A DNA stretch of 64,000 bases, taken from Pempheris klunzingeri. Lineage: Eukaryota; Chordata; Actinopteri; Acropomatiformes; Pempheridae. Both the position numbers and the translations under genes were made by a program. Shown here piece after piece: positions 25,701 through 39,595 of the stretch (position 1 is its first letter; the number at the start of each line of letters is the position of its first letter). The stretch covers positions 3,324,885 to 3,388,884 of the forward strand of contig NC_092029.1 of the NCBI RefSeq assembly GCF_042242105.1, given 5' to 3'. Under the pieces are notes generated by a model. It saw nothing but the letters and a program-made list of their open reading frames with translations. It ran no database searches and was not told where the DNA came from.

Positions 25701-27502
25701 GAAAATAGTCATTAGCTACACTGGGTTTAGATCAAAACAGCACTGGGTGTCCTGCCCAGTCTGCTCACAATGCTTCTATATAATTGATTAGTCTAAATCC
25801 ATCAGTCGGCTACTGTCTCCATATCTTTCTAGCGCTGAGCTCAAAGTACAGCTGAGGCTGACATAGTGGTGCTGAGCGTGACAAAGGCCACTTAAAGATG
25901 ACAGCACGCACAGCTCAGTCTGATCAAAGTAGAGCCAAGATTGACCAGGAAGAGGCGAGTCTGACAACCTGAGTGCGAGATGTCCTAAAATGGCCACCGT
26001 ACCTTTGAGGTTTGGCTCGACTATACTCAACATGCTATTGGCCGCCTTGAGGGCGAAGGGGGTGGATGTGTAAAGGATGCGGGTTTCATTTGCAGAGTCG
26101 AGTCCAGCAACAGCCCCGAGTTCTTTGTCAGTCACCCGTTTCAGACATGGCTGCACAGTGAGCCAGCCTGCTTAGGCTATTTTCAACAAAAACAACAGTG
26201 ACGTGAACTTTTCTGCCATGACAGGCAACGACCACGAGGACACAGGGAAAGCATCGTCATTACACAGTTCAGGAGAAATGATTAAGCAGACTGTAACACT
26301 TCCTGTGACTTTACAGTTCAACAACTCATTGTGAGACCGTCTACGGGACAGTGGGTGGTTTTTAAATCTGATCACTCTGGAAATGCACCTCTGTCTCCTT
26401 GCTTTCTTGGTGGTGCCTTTTTCTACAGGTATGTCATAACCTTCCCTCACCTTCTGGACTCGTCTTTAATGTTCACACCGCTACAATGCAGCCATTTCAG
26501 TCAGCTGTAAGCACAGTCAATGGTGCAGAGGCTGGAACTCCGTAGGGTGTTCAGATCATTGTTCCTACAGGAGGTGTGTGACTAATGCAGCAGGACGAGC
26601 CTGCACAGTTTCTGCCTCCACTGAGGAGGCCGTGTTTTTCACCTGTTACATTCATTGCATATGGGGTGCCAACAAGATATGTCATTATCTATAAATGGAT
26701 TCCTCTGAAATTTGGTAGAAAGATGTGCCTCAGGCAAGGCAACAATTGATTAGACATTGGTGGTGACCCGGATCTGTCACCATCATATTTTTGCTATAAT
26801 TATCCAGCTAGAGATACAGACACAGACACAGACAGGGGCTTCTACCATTTCGTCCATCCCCATTTACAAATGTAAGGCAGACAGAGTATGTAAGCTTCAA
26901 ACACTGCCGGAGCTGAATTACTACGCTCTCTATTTCAACAAAAACTGAACAACGGAGGCTTCATGAGGATAGCATGTATGTAATCCTGGACTGTTGGATT
27001 TATTAGCCCGTGCAGGTGTGCCCAATGAACTGGAAACTCTGTAATTCTTGACGGATAATAAAGCCCGAAGAGCAGTGGCACTGTGGCGTTCTGCATGCCT
27101 TTCCCTACGAGGACCAAACCAAACCGATCATATCGACTCTCTGAGAAAAATGTGAAAATAAAAGCTGTATATTTTCACAGCTACTAAAAGGTCGTTAGTT
27201 TAAAAGTTTAAAAAGAAAACCAACATCCCAACATGAGGCCATGTTTAGTCAAAACCTCTCTTGCCCTGAACTACTGACTTAAAGGAACACGTTTAACGGT
27301 GTGTTATAGCAGCGTTATTATGGTTTAGTCCTATTATTTTGACAATGTTGCATAATAGAAAAAAAGAAAACACAAATATAGTAATTTTTCCAGTTGGCTC
27401 TCGTGCACCCTTGAGCAGTACAGAGGGGGAGAGCAGCACAGAGAGCCCGACTGTCTGCGCCGCCTTTCGAGCCAAGCTGACGCTCCATCCCACGAACAAG
27501 CT

Positions 27503-27538
<36 letters not shown>

Positions 27539-30103
27539 CGTAAAGTGAATTTTAAGCTCGCTGTGACTGCTGGAGTGTTTTTGCAGTCTGTGCCTTTTGG
27601 CCATAAACTGTCAATGGATGAGTTCCCAATGGACATTTGCTATGACAAGAAGAATGGAGTGTGTATGAGTGTGTATGAGTGTGTATGAGTGTGTATGAGT
27701 GTGTATGAGTGTGTAAGACAGCTCAGACTGACTTATTTCTTTCCAGTACTCTCCATCATGTACATTCATGGAATCATACAACCTGGGCTAACTGCATATT
27801 TTTGCTGCTTCTTTCCATTAATCTTGCATCCATGCTGCCTTCAAGTATCACCTCGTGTTGTAAAATGTAACTGAGCAGCAGAAGGTGCCCCATTTTCTTT
27901 GAATATTGAAGGTTGTGGCCAACAAAAGTGTTCAGAGGAGCTTAGTCCAATCAAGTTTAAGGCATTTTCACTCTTTCCTAATGAGGACAGCCTCACTTAA
28001 TACTCTACTTTTAAGATACGGGTTGGCTGGAAAATACGGTGATTTATTTCTTCGGAGGAATTCATAACAAAAAACGTAAGGAAACATAAGGAAGTTTCTT
28101 CTTATTTCAGAGGCTTGGCTACTTTACAAATGAATCCATAAACAATACAAGAAGCTAAACTGATTTCTAGGGAGACAAAATCTCCTTTGTGTAGTTATAA
28201 TAATACAAAAAGTATGGACTTCAGGGCAAGAAGGTTATAAAAACGAGTGACGGCAGAGTGCCCCCATACTCAATACAGATGGGGATATTAGCATAGATTA
28301 GGCCACAGCCAAGTCAAACAGCCTTGTTGAGGTGCTTAAAACACACCTGATTCATCAGATAGCAGCACGGGGAAAGAAACAAACACAGATAAGACGGCAC
28401 TGAAAACAAGTCACTGACCTTGGACCCTGGAAAGGGATTGAAGTAGGGCTGCAATTGTTCTCAATATTTTCTCTCATTACTCCCTGATATATCATTTGAT
28501 ACTAGCAACTGCAGATAAATCTTTACCGGTATATGTCAGCTGATATACAGGTGCTAATACATTGGGATCGGGTATCAGTCAAGCTGTTGTGCTTACCCAC
28601 CTGAACAGATCTCAAACTGATTCACAATGGAGAGTGTTAGATGATGGGTTAGTCAGTGGAATCACCATCTAGTGCTGTATTGTATTTGAAACTGACAAGA
28701 ATTAATATCATTGAGGAAACTGTACTGAACTAAAACTGAGAGGTTGAACACTAAAAGCAAGTACTGGCATCCTTTATCAGCCAGACTTTACTTTAAATTA
28801 ACCACAATGTTGTTCAAATCACAAAACCCCCCCACTGTATTTGCACGTCATTAACACTGCCAAGGTAAAGGGCTGCGATCCAGGCTTTAAACAAGCTCCA
28901 ACACTGAATTCAATCCTTCAAAATCCTGAACTTAACCTTATTCCAGATCCTTTGAAGAGGCCTTGGGTTTCTGTGACATGTGTGGGGAGCCTGTGTGGGA
29001 AAGGACAGCCAGCAGCCCCAGGCCAGGTGTTATTCTGAGCGGAGGCAGGCAGGCAGGCAGGCAGGGCCGTAAACACACAACGCTGCCATTTGTGTCACCT
29101 GACATTGACAGGTGGGTTACTGGTACCAGTTAGCTTACTGGACACCACATAATGAAGGCAACTGGGGGATGGGGGGGGTCGGTAACCAAATGAAAAGTCA
29201 TATGACAATGTTCTGTAATGATAATAGCTCCACACAGGGGGCCTATTGTCTTACTGATTGAATTTCACACAATAGTAGCAGGTTGTCACCCTAAAATCAT
29301 TAATATTGCTGTAGTGTAAGTAGGTGTGTGTAGTGTGTCTATGTGAGCATTGATGAGCTGACAGTAATCTCATCCTAAAGTGCTTTTGCCCTGCAGTTTT
29401 CCACCAACTTGCATCCCTGTAAGGAGCAGCAGTCACCTAGTCAAGTTTGAGTGTCGTAGTTAAATCGATTAAAGGTTAGATGTGGTCATTTTTCCTGTGT
29501 GGTAACACGGGAGACATCAGTGAATCACATCCGGTATGCAACACACATCCACCACTTGACAAGCCCGAATGTAAAAGGGGTGTAAAATAAGTCAAAAGCA
29601 GCTCGATCGGTGCTGCTCAGCCCGAGGATTTGACGAAAGTAACGCGGTAATCGTTAAATTGTTGATTATCTTCGAGGGGATTCAAGAAAACTGGGCAGGT
29701 TTAAAAGGAACCTGCTGGCAATAAATCATGTTCTGTCTCGGGTACGTCATCTCCTGCTTTACAAATTGCCTTAAAACACGATTCAGCACGAATTAAAAAT
29801 AACAGCCGACGTTGGGAACGACTAAAGTGGGGCTATAGACTTAAATATGGAGCTATATTTAGCTAGTTTTCAAGCTAGGAGGTTTATTTATTAGCCAACT
29901 TCCCAACCCCCCACCCTCGGCCTGTACAACAGAACAACAACAATGGGTTTGGACTAGTTGAACCCGTTGAGCATATTTTCCACCTTTCACTTCAAGATAA
30001 CAGGTTTAATCTGGCTCGTACAAGGTTTATCTTACCCCCAAAACCCGCAGGGACACCGGGGAGGTAGACTCGGAGGTTTGCTTCGTTCACTAGTGTCCCC
30101 CAT
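19704..30103 (-). CDS. zfand3: AN1-type zinc finger protein 3 (zfand3), six coding exons
   Basis: Minus-strand exons: 30036-30103, 24742-24782, 22276-22467, 21007-21072, 20744-20914 and 19704-19858. They join in frame to 230 codons plus TGA; the human protein, as I recall, is 227 aa. The protein begins MGDTSERSK. An A20-type zinc finger lies at about residues 16-40 (Cys pairs around PCGFWG and NLCSKC). A variable Ser-rich linker follows, then a C-terminal AN1 zinc finger from about residue 160 (CYRCQTKLE, SCRCG, FCMLHRLPEQHDC). The end RSCQRIGEECS matches the family. A20/AN1 proteins of this type bind ubiquitin or act in stress responses, and ZFAND3 has been linked to transcription; those roles are family knowledge. 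All splice sites are GT-AG, but the exon 5 donor is the weak GTCGGT. Intron 1 is about 5.2 kb. The ATG is the start of the conserved N-terminus. Confidence 0.93.
25492..25730 (+). repeat. Teleost 'gctgcaacgatgaatcaatta' type repeat, copy 2
   Basis: It lies in zfand3 intron 1. It begins 'gcgctgcaacgatgaatcaa', passes 'aatgtgaatgtttccaggtttctttac' in two parts, and ends 'caactaatcaattattcaag'. It belongs to the same family as 15365-15720 and has no coding capacity. Confidence 0.6.
27509..27537. repeat. (CA)n microsatellite in zfand3 intron 1
   Basis: A CA array of about 14 units within the first intron. Confidence 0.9.
27659..27716. repeat. Decamer minisatellite (GTGTATGAGT)n
   Basis: Five perfect tandem copies of a 10-base unit plus a partial sixth, in zfand3 intron 1. 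Perfect copies suggest recent expansion. Confidence 0.9.
29041..29067. repeat. (GGCA)n microsatellite in zfand3 intron 1
   Basis: About five GGCA units within the first intron. Confidence 0.85.
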
Positions 30104-33100
30104 GACTTCCAACAAAAACCCGATGTGGAAACGCGAGGCTGGGGATGAGTCCGGGGCCTGGTCGCTCAATGGGGGAAAAAACGATCCAACATTCAAGTCA
30201 GACGGGGAAAAATAAATGTCCTTTTTGCTTTTAAAGTCCACAAGTCGGCGAAAAAGAGGGGTGGCGGGCGAACCGGGCCCGTTTGGACCGCAAAATGCTT
30301 CCGTTAAGTCAAACAAAACGGCTCAGTTTGAACTGGAATAATTGAACGGCACTCAAAGCAATCAGCTGGACGTTCGGACGTTACGATCGACTAGCGAAAA
30401 GAGAGGGGCGCCCCGGTGTTTTACTCGACACAAAAAAGCGTAGAAACCCCGCCAGCTGTCCACTAGTGCCGATAAAATGTAATTATTTCGATTTTAAATG
30501 CGTGGGAAGGTGCGAGAAAAGGCTAAATAAATACACCGAGGAAGGCCTTCCCCTCTTATCAGTTCATGACCACCCCTATTCACACGTCGCTCCTACCAAG
30601 TATGCTGGGCCGGAAGCGCGTCCATCAAACCAGAAATGTCAATATTGCCCAACGAAATGAAGGCAAAACAGTGCCACAACCTAACGTGTAAAAATGCACT
30701 GTTACGCGACTAAATGGCAATAAAAAGGCACAAATTCTCATTGCTGCATTCAGATAAAATGAGCACAAAGGCGAAATGTTTAAGGGTTTGCCTGGCTTTG
30801 ATCACTGGCTTTACTGTAATCCGTTTTTATCTGATTACAGTGAGGATCTTCCTCTGTAATACATTTAGAGGAATAAAATCAACTTGAAACAGGATTCCAT
30901 CACACCACTGTCAGTATTATCAAATGGGAGGGCTGGCGTGTAACACAGAAGTGTGGGGCTGTAGGTTGTGAAAGGAAACCTGTTGAGACACATGATTTAC
31001 TTAGCATTGACATGTGTTCATCTAATGTTGATTTTACACAAGCACTGAACAGCATTTCCAGATCAATGATTTAGTGACCGGCCGGGTTGGATTAACCCTC
31101 TACACCATCTTGGGGCACCTATTAACATCCCTTCGTTTCCCAGTCTGGGTGCATTGTTGCTAAGTTCTACTTTTAATTAAATCAGCATTGATTGAGTTTT
31201 TTTTTTGTTTTTTTTACCACCACAAGCTGCAAACACTGTCTTGGCATATTATCACCTAATAAAGCTGATACGGCCACACATCAAACAAACACTGAGCTAG
31301 ATTAAAATTCATTTGGAGACATGTTTCAGGCCACCCAATGAATGTAGGTTCAATATTTACTCTTCTTTTAACTCAAATTTGGTCTCCGCCAACTCCTAGA
31401 GGATATATCTGGCTGTTTAGCCGCTAAATGCTCCCCACTGTTTACCAGCTGGTCACTAACTTTGTTTGTCTGCTTTTTGCTGCTCGACAGGGAGCATTTA
31501 ATGGGTTTATTGGAGTTTTTTCTCTGCAAACAGCTCCCTGCTGAAGCTGGAAACTTAAACAATGTGCTGAAAGATGCTGAAAAGCTCAGAAGAGAGGTTT
31601 CTCACCGTGAGTGACACCTTTCAGATGACTCATCGTCGTCTGATCCCTTGTGTATGTAAACGCATTAATTAGAGCAGATCTGCTGTGCATACAGACTCAT
31701 TTAGGAATGCTTGCCACGTGAGCCCAAGATAAAGTGAAATAAAGGCATTAAAACGATCTCATCCCAGGGTCTCTACAGAGTGCCCCTGAGGGACCGGTGT
31801 CCAGGGGCAGTTCCAGCATTGCCCTTCAACTTTTGGGTAACAACTCTGCTTACAATCAGTGAACACTCCACAAAAAACACAGAACTTAACAGAAGTGACC
31901 ATTTAACAGGTCAACTCTGCTATTCATACGTAGCAATAACTTGAGTGACAAAAACAAGACAAAAATGCTATATGACCTTCAAAATGGGATGTTTTTAAAT
32001 GTTTCATGAAAATAAAACACCTCTGGCAGCATTACACATCAACATTTTCTAAAGAGCTGCCAGGGCGTCGCTGCCTGGACCTTGATGAATACATGTTCAG
32101 TGATCAATCACCACCCTTGGTCTGTAACAGAAGCTCTCAAGACTAAAAAGAAGATAGAGATCACTGTATTGCTTGTATCAAAGACCTCCACTGTGTTTAA
32201 CAGCAGCGATTCAGGCAAGCAGACGGGCGCGACCCCTCACAGCAATGAGCATTAATAAACGTCTGATGTTTAAATGTCAGTTGTTTCCATAATCACATTT
32301 TTGACAGGCAATGTATTGAACAAGAGGCAGTGAAATGCAATCACACGTCAATGGTCAAAACCAATATATATATTAAGTAAAACTATACAACAAACATAAA
32401 GTTAGATGGGGAATAGGGAGTGTGTTCCTGAACAAAGCCCTATTTCACTTCTCTGGTTAGTTATTAAGGAAGACTTTATCCCACTATTTCAGCTAGGGGT
32501 GTTCTAAAATGTAGGAGGGGATGACTAAAGGATGCTTACAGAAAACATCGGTGGGTCACCCAGGGTAGTTAGGTATTTCAGGTTACTTCTAATCAAATAA
32601 AAGTATTGAAATAAAGGAGTTTTTCAAGACAAAACAACTCAAAAGTGCAACATCAGGACACAAAGGAAGCAATCAGGAACCACAGCACTGATAGCTTAAT
32701 TTAAAAACAAACCTCCAAAAACACACAAAAGACAGCTTAAACCTGACAAATCCTGACAGAGCGAGGAAGTGTTTAAATTAATTTAACATACAAAACAGAA
32801 AGTTACCAAATCCAGCACTTCAGTACTGTACTTCAGTCAGGAGACCCAAGCTGCAACCTTTATTTCTGTGTACTTGAGTAAAATAAAGTGCCAGTAGCAG
32901 CTGCTCATGTATCTGCTGTATATAAACCTTCTTCCCTGCAGCCCTAGTGCATACATAATTTGGTCCGAGCCCCTCAGCCCCAATTTTTACAATCTAATTG
33001 ATTCCCCAATCATTTGTGCTAAGCTATTCAAGTGCTTAAAATACTAAATTAAGACACTTTATTCAACCTAGGTTTTAATGAGGTTTCTCTTGAGGTATGG

Positions 33101-33849
33101 ATTTTAGCTATCAAAAAGTCTCACCAGATGACCACCACAGGTTTCAGGTGTGACAGCCTGTCAACAAATACTCAACAGCTATTACTTAATATGCAAATGC
33201 ATAATTTGATTAAGTGCAAATTGCATACAAATGCCACAGAATGCATTAGCTCCACAGCTTTGGCAAACTTTTGAAGAATCTAATTCCAAACTTTTGAAAA
33301 ATATTGGACTGCTACTCTGTCTGATGGTATGAAAAGTGAGTAGAGTCGCTTTAAGACGGTTTCTTAAAAAAATAGCTTGTTTAAGGATAAAATCCATCTC
33401 TTTTGGAAATATGAACTCGTAAAATTCAGATAGCAACCCCCCCCTCCCCTCGCCCTGGTCTTACTGCTCTTTGGTGGTGCAGCATAACCGTTCAGTTCAG
33501 TGTGTGCCTCATCTTTAGAGAAGTAAAGATTCCACTTTGATGGTTTTTGAAGGAGAAAACTTGAGTCTTAGTAGCTAAAAAGTACCTTCACAAATTTGTA
33601 TGAGCCAGTGGATGTAATTCCTAACTTTCTGTTTCATAACTGGGAAGACTGAAGCCCTAAATGCTGCTGCTACAGATATACCAGTCTCTAATGTTGCACT
33701 TATGACAGACGGACCATGGGTTACGACAGTGAGACGATCGCCTTTAGCAGCGTTGTAGCAGTGCAGTCTGGATGATGAAGGCTGTGCAAAAATGGCATTC
33801 TGAGGTCGTCCTTCCTCGCAACACCTTCAGTAAGGGGGCGCAGGGGCTC
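30104..33849. other. zfand3 5' region and spacer to the btbd9 3' end
   Basis: 30104-30450 is richer in CpG than its surroundings and directly precedes the zfand3 ATG in minus sense, so it probably holds the 5' UTR and promoter. An open frame continues upstream of the zfand3 ATG, but it is not conserved sequence that I recognise. From about 30.5 to 33.8 kb I see no gene. The part next to 33850 is likely the btbd9 3' UTR, with minus-strand AATAAA candidates at 33058-33063 and 32859-32864. Confidence 0.5.
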
Positions 33850-36800
33850 TTAATGATGGGACTGTGAGGAAGATGATGATGATGAGGAGGGCTGGGAGGG
33901 CTGAGTGGGCTGAGAGGGCTGAGAGGGCAGCAGGCTGTGTGTGCGCGAAGGCCGCTGGGGTCGCGGCTGCTGGGAGGCGGCCCCAGAATCCGAGGAGTCC
34001 AGGCCCGGGCTGCCTTCATCGACCTCTGTGTCCAGCTGGGCCGGACACTCAAAGTGAACGCAGTGGAACACCTGATGAAGAGCAAACAGGAGAAATCACC
34101 AACACACACACAACACTGGACACAATGCTAACAAACCATCACCATAAATTCAATGAAAAAAGGGGCCACAATCACACATTAACACAGAGTTTCTTACAGA
34201 AAGAAAAAGAAGGCTGATGACCATAATGAACTGTGTTTTCACCTCGTTAGCAGTGTTGTGAGTCCCAACTATACGGATGAAGGAGGCAGGCTGCTTATCA
34301 AACTTCAATGTCTGCCATGATCTGTAAGAGAGGGCGGTAAAAAACGTTAAGAACAAAATATAAAACACTCTCACTGTGTCTCATGTTTTTGTTTACAACA
34401 TCTATGACTCTGTATACGCCTTGATTTTTCTGTGTTGTCTGCAGTACCTTCCTACCTAAAGGGACAACAGCTACATGAGTGCACGTCTGACAAAACTGAG
34501 GACTTTGGAGGTTTACACGTTTCCAGGTACACTTGGCCCCGAAGTCTAGTCCGTTTGACTAGTGTGAACACTGCATTGCACCCATGCATGGATGAATGAC
34601 ATGCACATGGATCTATTTGAAAACCAGATCTCCAGGTCTTATCAATCCTGCTACTTCGACAAAGTGATTTTCAAACAAGCCTGCTTCTGACTTAGTGAGG
34701 AACATGTGGCTCAAGGTTCCTTTATGATTACACAGGCTGTCAGAAGAGAAGTTCCTCTGTGTTTTTTAAGGTTCAAGGCTTAGTGGGATAATTCAACAAT
34801 AAAATGTTTAAAACTTTGTACACAGGACAAAATATACTTTTTTTTAAAACAGGTTACCACAATGATGATGATGAAGAGTTACAAGTCGCTCTTGCACAAC
34901 GTTATTAAACCGATATCACCGAAGCTCGCATGAAGTTGTGACTCCTTCTTGGAAAACTCTCATGCTGGTGTTGATCTGTTTTCTGACACACGATCGGTCA
35001 GAGTTGACCACTGACACTGAGTTGACCAATATACCGCTCCACTCCAGATAACATGCGCTTCTGTAATGTTATCAAATTATGGTTGCCTTCTTTATCAGTG
35101 CAAGTTGCTGTTTCGCATGTCGAAGAGGACAATGGAAATGACAACGCACAAACAGAGCGAGGGGAGCGGCAGGCTTTCATCCACAGCCTACGTCCTGTCA
35201 GTCAGACTCTAAAGGAAGTGACAGAAGAGGAAATGGGAGCCTCACCGACATGCCACCCTGGTGCGGTCGACCACTTTCGTCCACTGCTGCTGGTTGGAGG
35301 AGACTTCAATATAATAACTGTAGGAGCGTTCGTCACAGTCCCACAGCAGCAGCCTGAACACAGAGAGTGAAGGAAGTGAAGACAACACTGTTTGCCTTTT
35401 GAGCTTAACTGTAAAAATGTAATTTTATCTTTCAGTGCTACTTCAGACTGCAGGCTGAACGACCCTTAGAAAGTGTTTAGATGCCTAATTTTACTCTTAC
35501 AAACTGTAATATCAGCTGAGTGAATGTCTGACTAATAAGCACAGACTAGATAATTACTTCACCACAAGTGGAGATTTCTGGTTTTTAACGCTCAGTTTTT
35601 GTACCGTACTCAGAGTTAATGACGCTGGATGTACCTCAGGGACCTAATGGAGTAGGGCTGCGCCAGCTGGATGACGATTGCTCCCGAGCCCAGCTGATGG
35701 CAGGTGTAGCCAGAGTCCCAGTCGTAGTTGCGCGTGTCACCGTTGAGCAGGGCGTTCCTGCTACGGCTCACGCCCTCGATGACACTGGCACAGGCTGCAA
35801 TGGTTGCCACATTCTCGCTGGGCACTGCAGACGTTAGACGCAGGGTTAAACACTTGTTTAGCTGTGATCTTTAGTTTGAACAAGTTAAACAGAACAGGCA
35901 GGTATCCTGAATGTTTGAAACCTATTACCACAAGGGTGAAATGAACTACACATTTCATATGTACTCTAGGAGTAGAAGTTAGGAGTCCATTCGTGCAGCT
36001 TACCCAAAAGTCCGTTCTCCAGGGTAAACGAGCGGCTGGTGAACATGCACTCAAAAGCCACGAGGTGGAAGACCTTGTTGACTGTGTTGTGTGTTCCCAC
36101 AATGCGAACATACCTGAGACACAAAGAGTGGCATTACATCGCTGAGAGTGAGCAGGTAAACCAAACAACTGTTATCCAATCTTTAACAACCAAAAGAAAA
36201 CTGGTATGAAGGGACAACCCTTCATCTACTCTGTAATGGTAGAAACAGCTGTCAGTATAACACAATAAAATTCAATAGCACCACAAACTACAGCCTCCAA
36301 AATGATCATACAGTTGAATCAACATCTCTCTACAACAGCTGAATATAATCTACGCATGATAGCCTTCATAAAGATTGGATTTATTGTAGGACTGATGTAT
36401 TAGTTTTAGCTAGATGTACCTAATAAACAGGTAACTGAGTGTGTGTATATTAATTTAGGGATTTTCCACTGAGCACAGTTCTTCAGAAGTACAACACTGG
36501 TTTGTTGTTGCCGCACCATTATTGCAGTCCTTAAGGCGAGCTTGAGTCATCCCTCTGGATGTTTACACATGGTTATCTCGAATCAGGCATGCCCACAACA
36601 CATCATTCCAATTCTGTTGTGAGTGTTTGTAGCCTCTCCAAGTCATGAGGAACCAAAATACTGTATTGAAAAGCTTGAAAATGTGCTTCTCTGTCCTCTG
36701 CCAAACAAACATCAGTGTGGTGTGTAAACACTGAGAATATAATCCATATCAATTACAGAGAACAACTTCAAAACACACTGTAATTGGTATGTATTGCAGG

Positions 36801-39522
36801 TTATGGCAGAGACCACAGACAAGCCCTCATGCTGGCAAAATGAGAGAGATAAAAGAGTTTGTTTTGACTCATGCCATCTCCACTCTGGCAAGATGACAGA
36901 GGAAGACCAAAAAATGCTGAAGTACTTGGAAGTACAGGTGTTTCTTATTAAGGAGCCCTGGTTTTCTTGTAAATCGGCAGGAAGAACAAGTATAAAATGC
37001 TGCAAACTGGTTTAGCTTCATTTACCTGCAAACCCGCGGTGTGAAGTACAGATTCTGCCAAGAGCGGCAGAGATACTTTGAATGGTCCACAACACGCACC
37101 CAGTCCAGCTCATCCATAGACACCTCGATGTAGTAGGAGTAGGACCTTAAATAGTCAAGAATGGCATTTAAATTCAGTTGGAAAACTCAGACTCACTTTG
37201 TCATATAAAGTCAGAATAATGAGGCAAATAACTTTACACATATTTCTTAAGAAATATGCCTAGAAACTGAATAATGACAGGTCTAAAAAAAACATAGTAG
37301 ATAATGAACTTTGCCCATAATGGGTTCTGTCAGCCAATCATTTTGTGAGAAGAGTGTTTATTTTTTCCACTGGTGGACTACGCCTTGTCTCAGCTGTCTG
37401 ACATGCTTCAAGAAAACACTACTTGCAGCTGCATGTTCAATAAATGCACTGTAAATCATTACTGTCTCACCGACTGTCTCTGTCCCATAGCAGCAGGCGG
37501 ATGTGGTTGATGATGAACGACTGGCCCAGTTTGACCTGGATCCCTGCACGGCCGTCCTCCTCGATGGGATGTCTGGAGAAGCCGTGGTCCAGGTCGTAGT
37601 TCTGCGTGTCTCCGTCCAGCAGCGCTGACTTCAGCTCCCCTTTCACCACCTGAGCTCCGTACTTCATGGTGGCTATGTTCTCTTCTGGGACTGAAACCCA
37701 AGAAGTGTTTGTGTAAATAAATACATGAAAAAATAAACACATGATATATGAAAAACTACATTTTTGATTAGATGTAAGATGTTATTCATAGCAGTAATGA
37801 TAACAGTAAGGGTAAGAGCACTGACTGAGCATGCCACGGTAGTTAAGGTCCATGTTGCGGCTCTCAGAGCGCGTCTTGATGGCATCCAGCAGGTCGTCTG
37901 GACTCAGTAGGCCCGACGGTCGCACCACATTCAGCATCTCTGTCAGAGTCATGAGCGGCAGCCGCACTGCTGCCATCACCTCTTGGGTGTCGCTGCCATC
38001 CACGTGCTGCCGGCACCACCGAGACAAGGCCTGGAAGATCTCCTTCTCACTGGCAGCAAACGAGTCCCGTCTGACCACAGTCAGCAGGGCAGTCTGGAAA
38101 CACAGGTATTAATCAAACAATTGTTTCACTCAGAAATGTAAAACACGCAGTGGTTAAAGCTCCTTAACTATGAGTACTTGCTTGTTTTCCTGCATTTTAA
38201 ACCACTATGAGTCAAATACTGTTTTGACTGTTGGCAAGACAAAAAAACAAAAATAATGAAACTAGTGACAAACATTACTTTAGGCTCTGGAAGTGTTGGT
38301 TAAGAAGCTGTCATTACCTTTTTCAAGCATCATATAGCTTGATAAGATTGTCAGCGAACGATGTATGAAGAAATAAAGCCAAAAGGCTTTAATCCTGTGA
38401 ACTCTTACCTTGGAGAGCATGAGGAAGCCGTCAGAATTTAACACTTCAGGTGCGTGTCTGTCCATATAGGAACAGCAGGCTGCACTGAGCGCGCTCAGAG
38501 AGTACAGACTGGCCACATCAAAAACCAGGCAGACGTTGTTGGTGTGCAGGATGGTGCGGAGGAACTCGGACGTCGAGTCCTCCAGTGGCTGGAGGCCGTA
38601 GCGGTGAGCCAAGCCCAGGAAGTCCAGCAGCACCTCTTCCCGCGCGGAGCTCAGGCTGGCCCGGCCCGTGTAAAGGTAGTGTAGCAGCATCGAGAAGGCT
38701 TCGGCACGCGTCTCCTCTAGACACACCTCCGCCTGAGGCTGGGACTCTTTCATCCCACCATACAGCAGGGCCCTAAAGGAGCCAAAAGAAGCAACTAGCG
38801 TTTATATTTTTTACTTTGCAGTGGCCACAAGTTTTCTAATTAACTTTGTCCACAGAAGTTTCAGAAAAACCTGGACAGACAAGCTTACAACTGTCTCAAC
38901 CAGCTCACAAACATTCTGACAAGCACACTGAATAATAAAAACTGGCAGGGCATCAAGATTGTGTAGATAAAATGCTTAAGTGGGCTACTGGTAAATGCCC
39001 CTCATATACAAAACAACACAAACATTGTGTGCTTCTGGATACAACATTAAAACCAAATGTGAATAAATTCTGCAGTGTGAGCTTGTGTGTCACTTTGAAA
39101 GGAGCCGGTTGTGGAAAAAAATATAGAAATAAGCAGCCCACATGCACAAAACACAAAAAAAACACCTTATTTTGTGCCATTTACTGTGTTTTCAACCCAA
39201 AGACAAAACATATCTACTCTATTGTTGCATAAGATTGAGGAAATCGCCAAATCCCCATAGTTGCTCAAACGAGGAAATGTGTGCATTTGTTTGTGCTCTA
39301 GTCTGAATAAGGTTTACACCTTTACAGCTAATGTTACCTGAAGTAGTGACAGCGAGCAGCCAGGATGACCCGGTGCGCCGGGAAGCGCTTCCCCTCCACG
39401 ATGAAGGTGACATCGCTGTACTCCTCACCCAGCACCAGAGCTCCCAGCTGCTCCGACAGCAGGTGGATGTGGTCGATCTCCGACACGGAGGCCAGTGGAC
39501 GCAGAGGGTGGCTGTTACTCAT
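33850..39522 (-). CDS. btbd9: BTB/POZ domain-containing protein 9 (btbd9), ten coding exons
   Basis: Minus-strand exons: 39338-39522, 38409-38772, 37826-38093, 37471-37690, 37026-37145, 36004-36113, 35635-35824, 35246-35353, 34243-34321 and 33850-34071. They join in frame to 621 codons plus TAA; the human protein is about 612 aa. The start MSNSHPLRPL is family-typical. Order of domains: BTB at about 36-135 (YSDVTFIVEGKRFPAHRVIL), BACK helices at about 140-240 (FDVASLYSL, LLSPDDLLDAI), then two F5/8 type C (discoidin-like) domains, exons 4-6 and 7-9, each ending RIVGTHNT. The tail is rich in Ser, Pro and Gln with a Ser run and is probably disordered. BTBD9 is taken to be a Cullin-3 adaptor and is linked in people to restless legs and iron handling; that is established knowledge. 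All introns are GT-AG. Direct neighbour of zfand3, in the same orientation here. Confidence 0.95.
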
Positions 39523-39595
39523 GGTGGTCGGCTGCCAGAGTCACATCTGACACAGGAGGACACATGTGAAGCAGATATGCTCACAACACACACAC

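Noticed and set aside
35053-35370. 105-codon plus-strand open frame
   Set aside because: It is antisense to btbd9 exon 8 and its introns.
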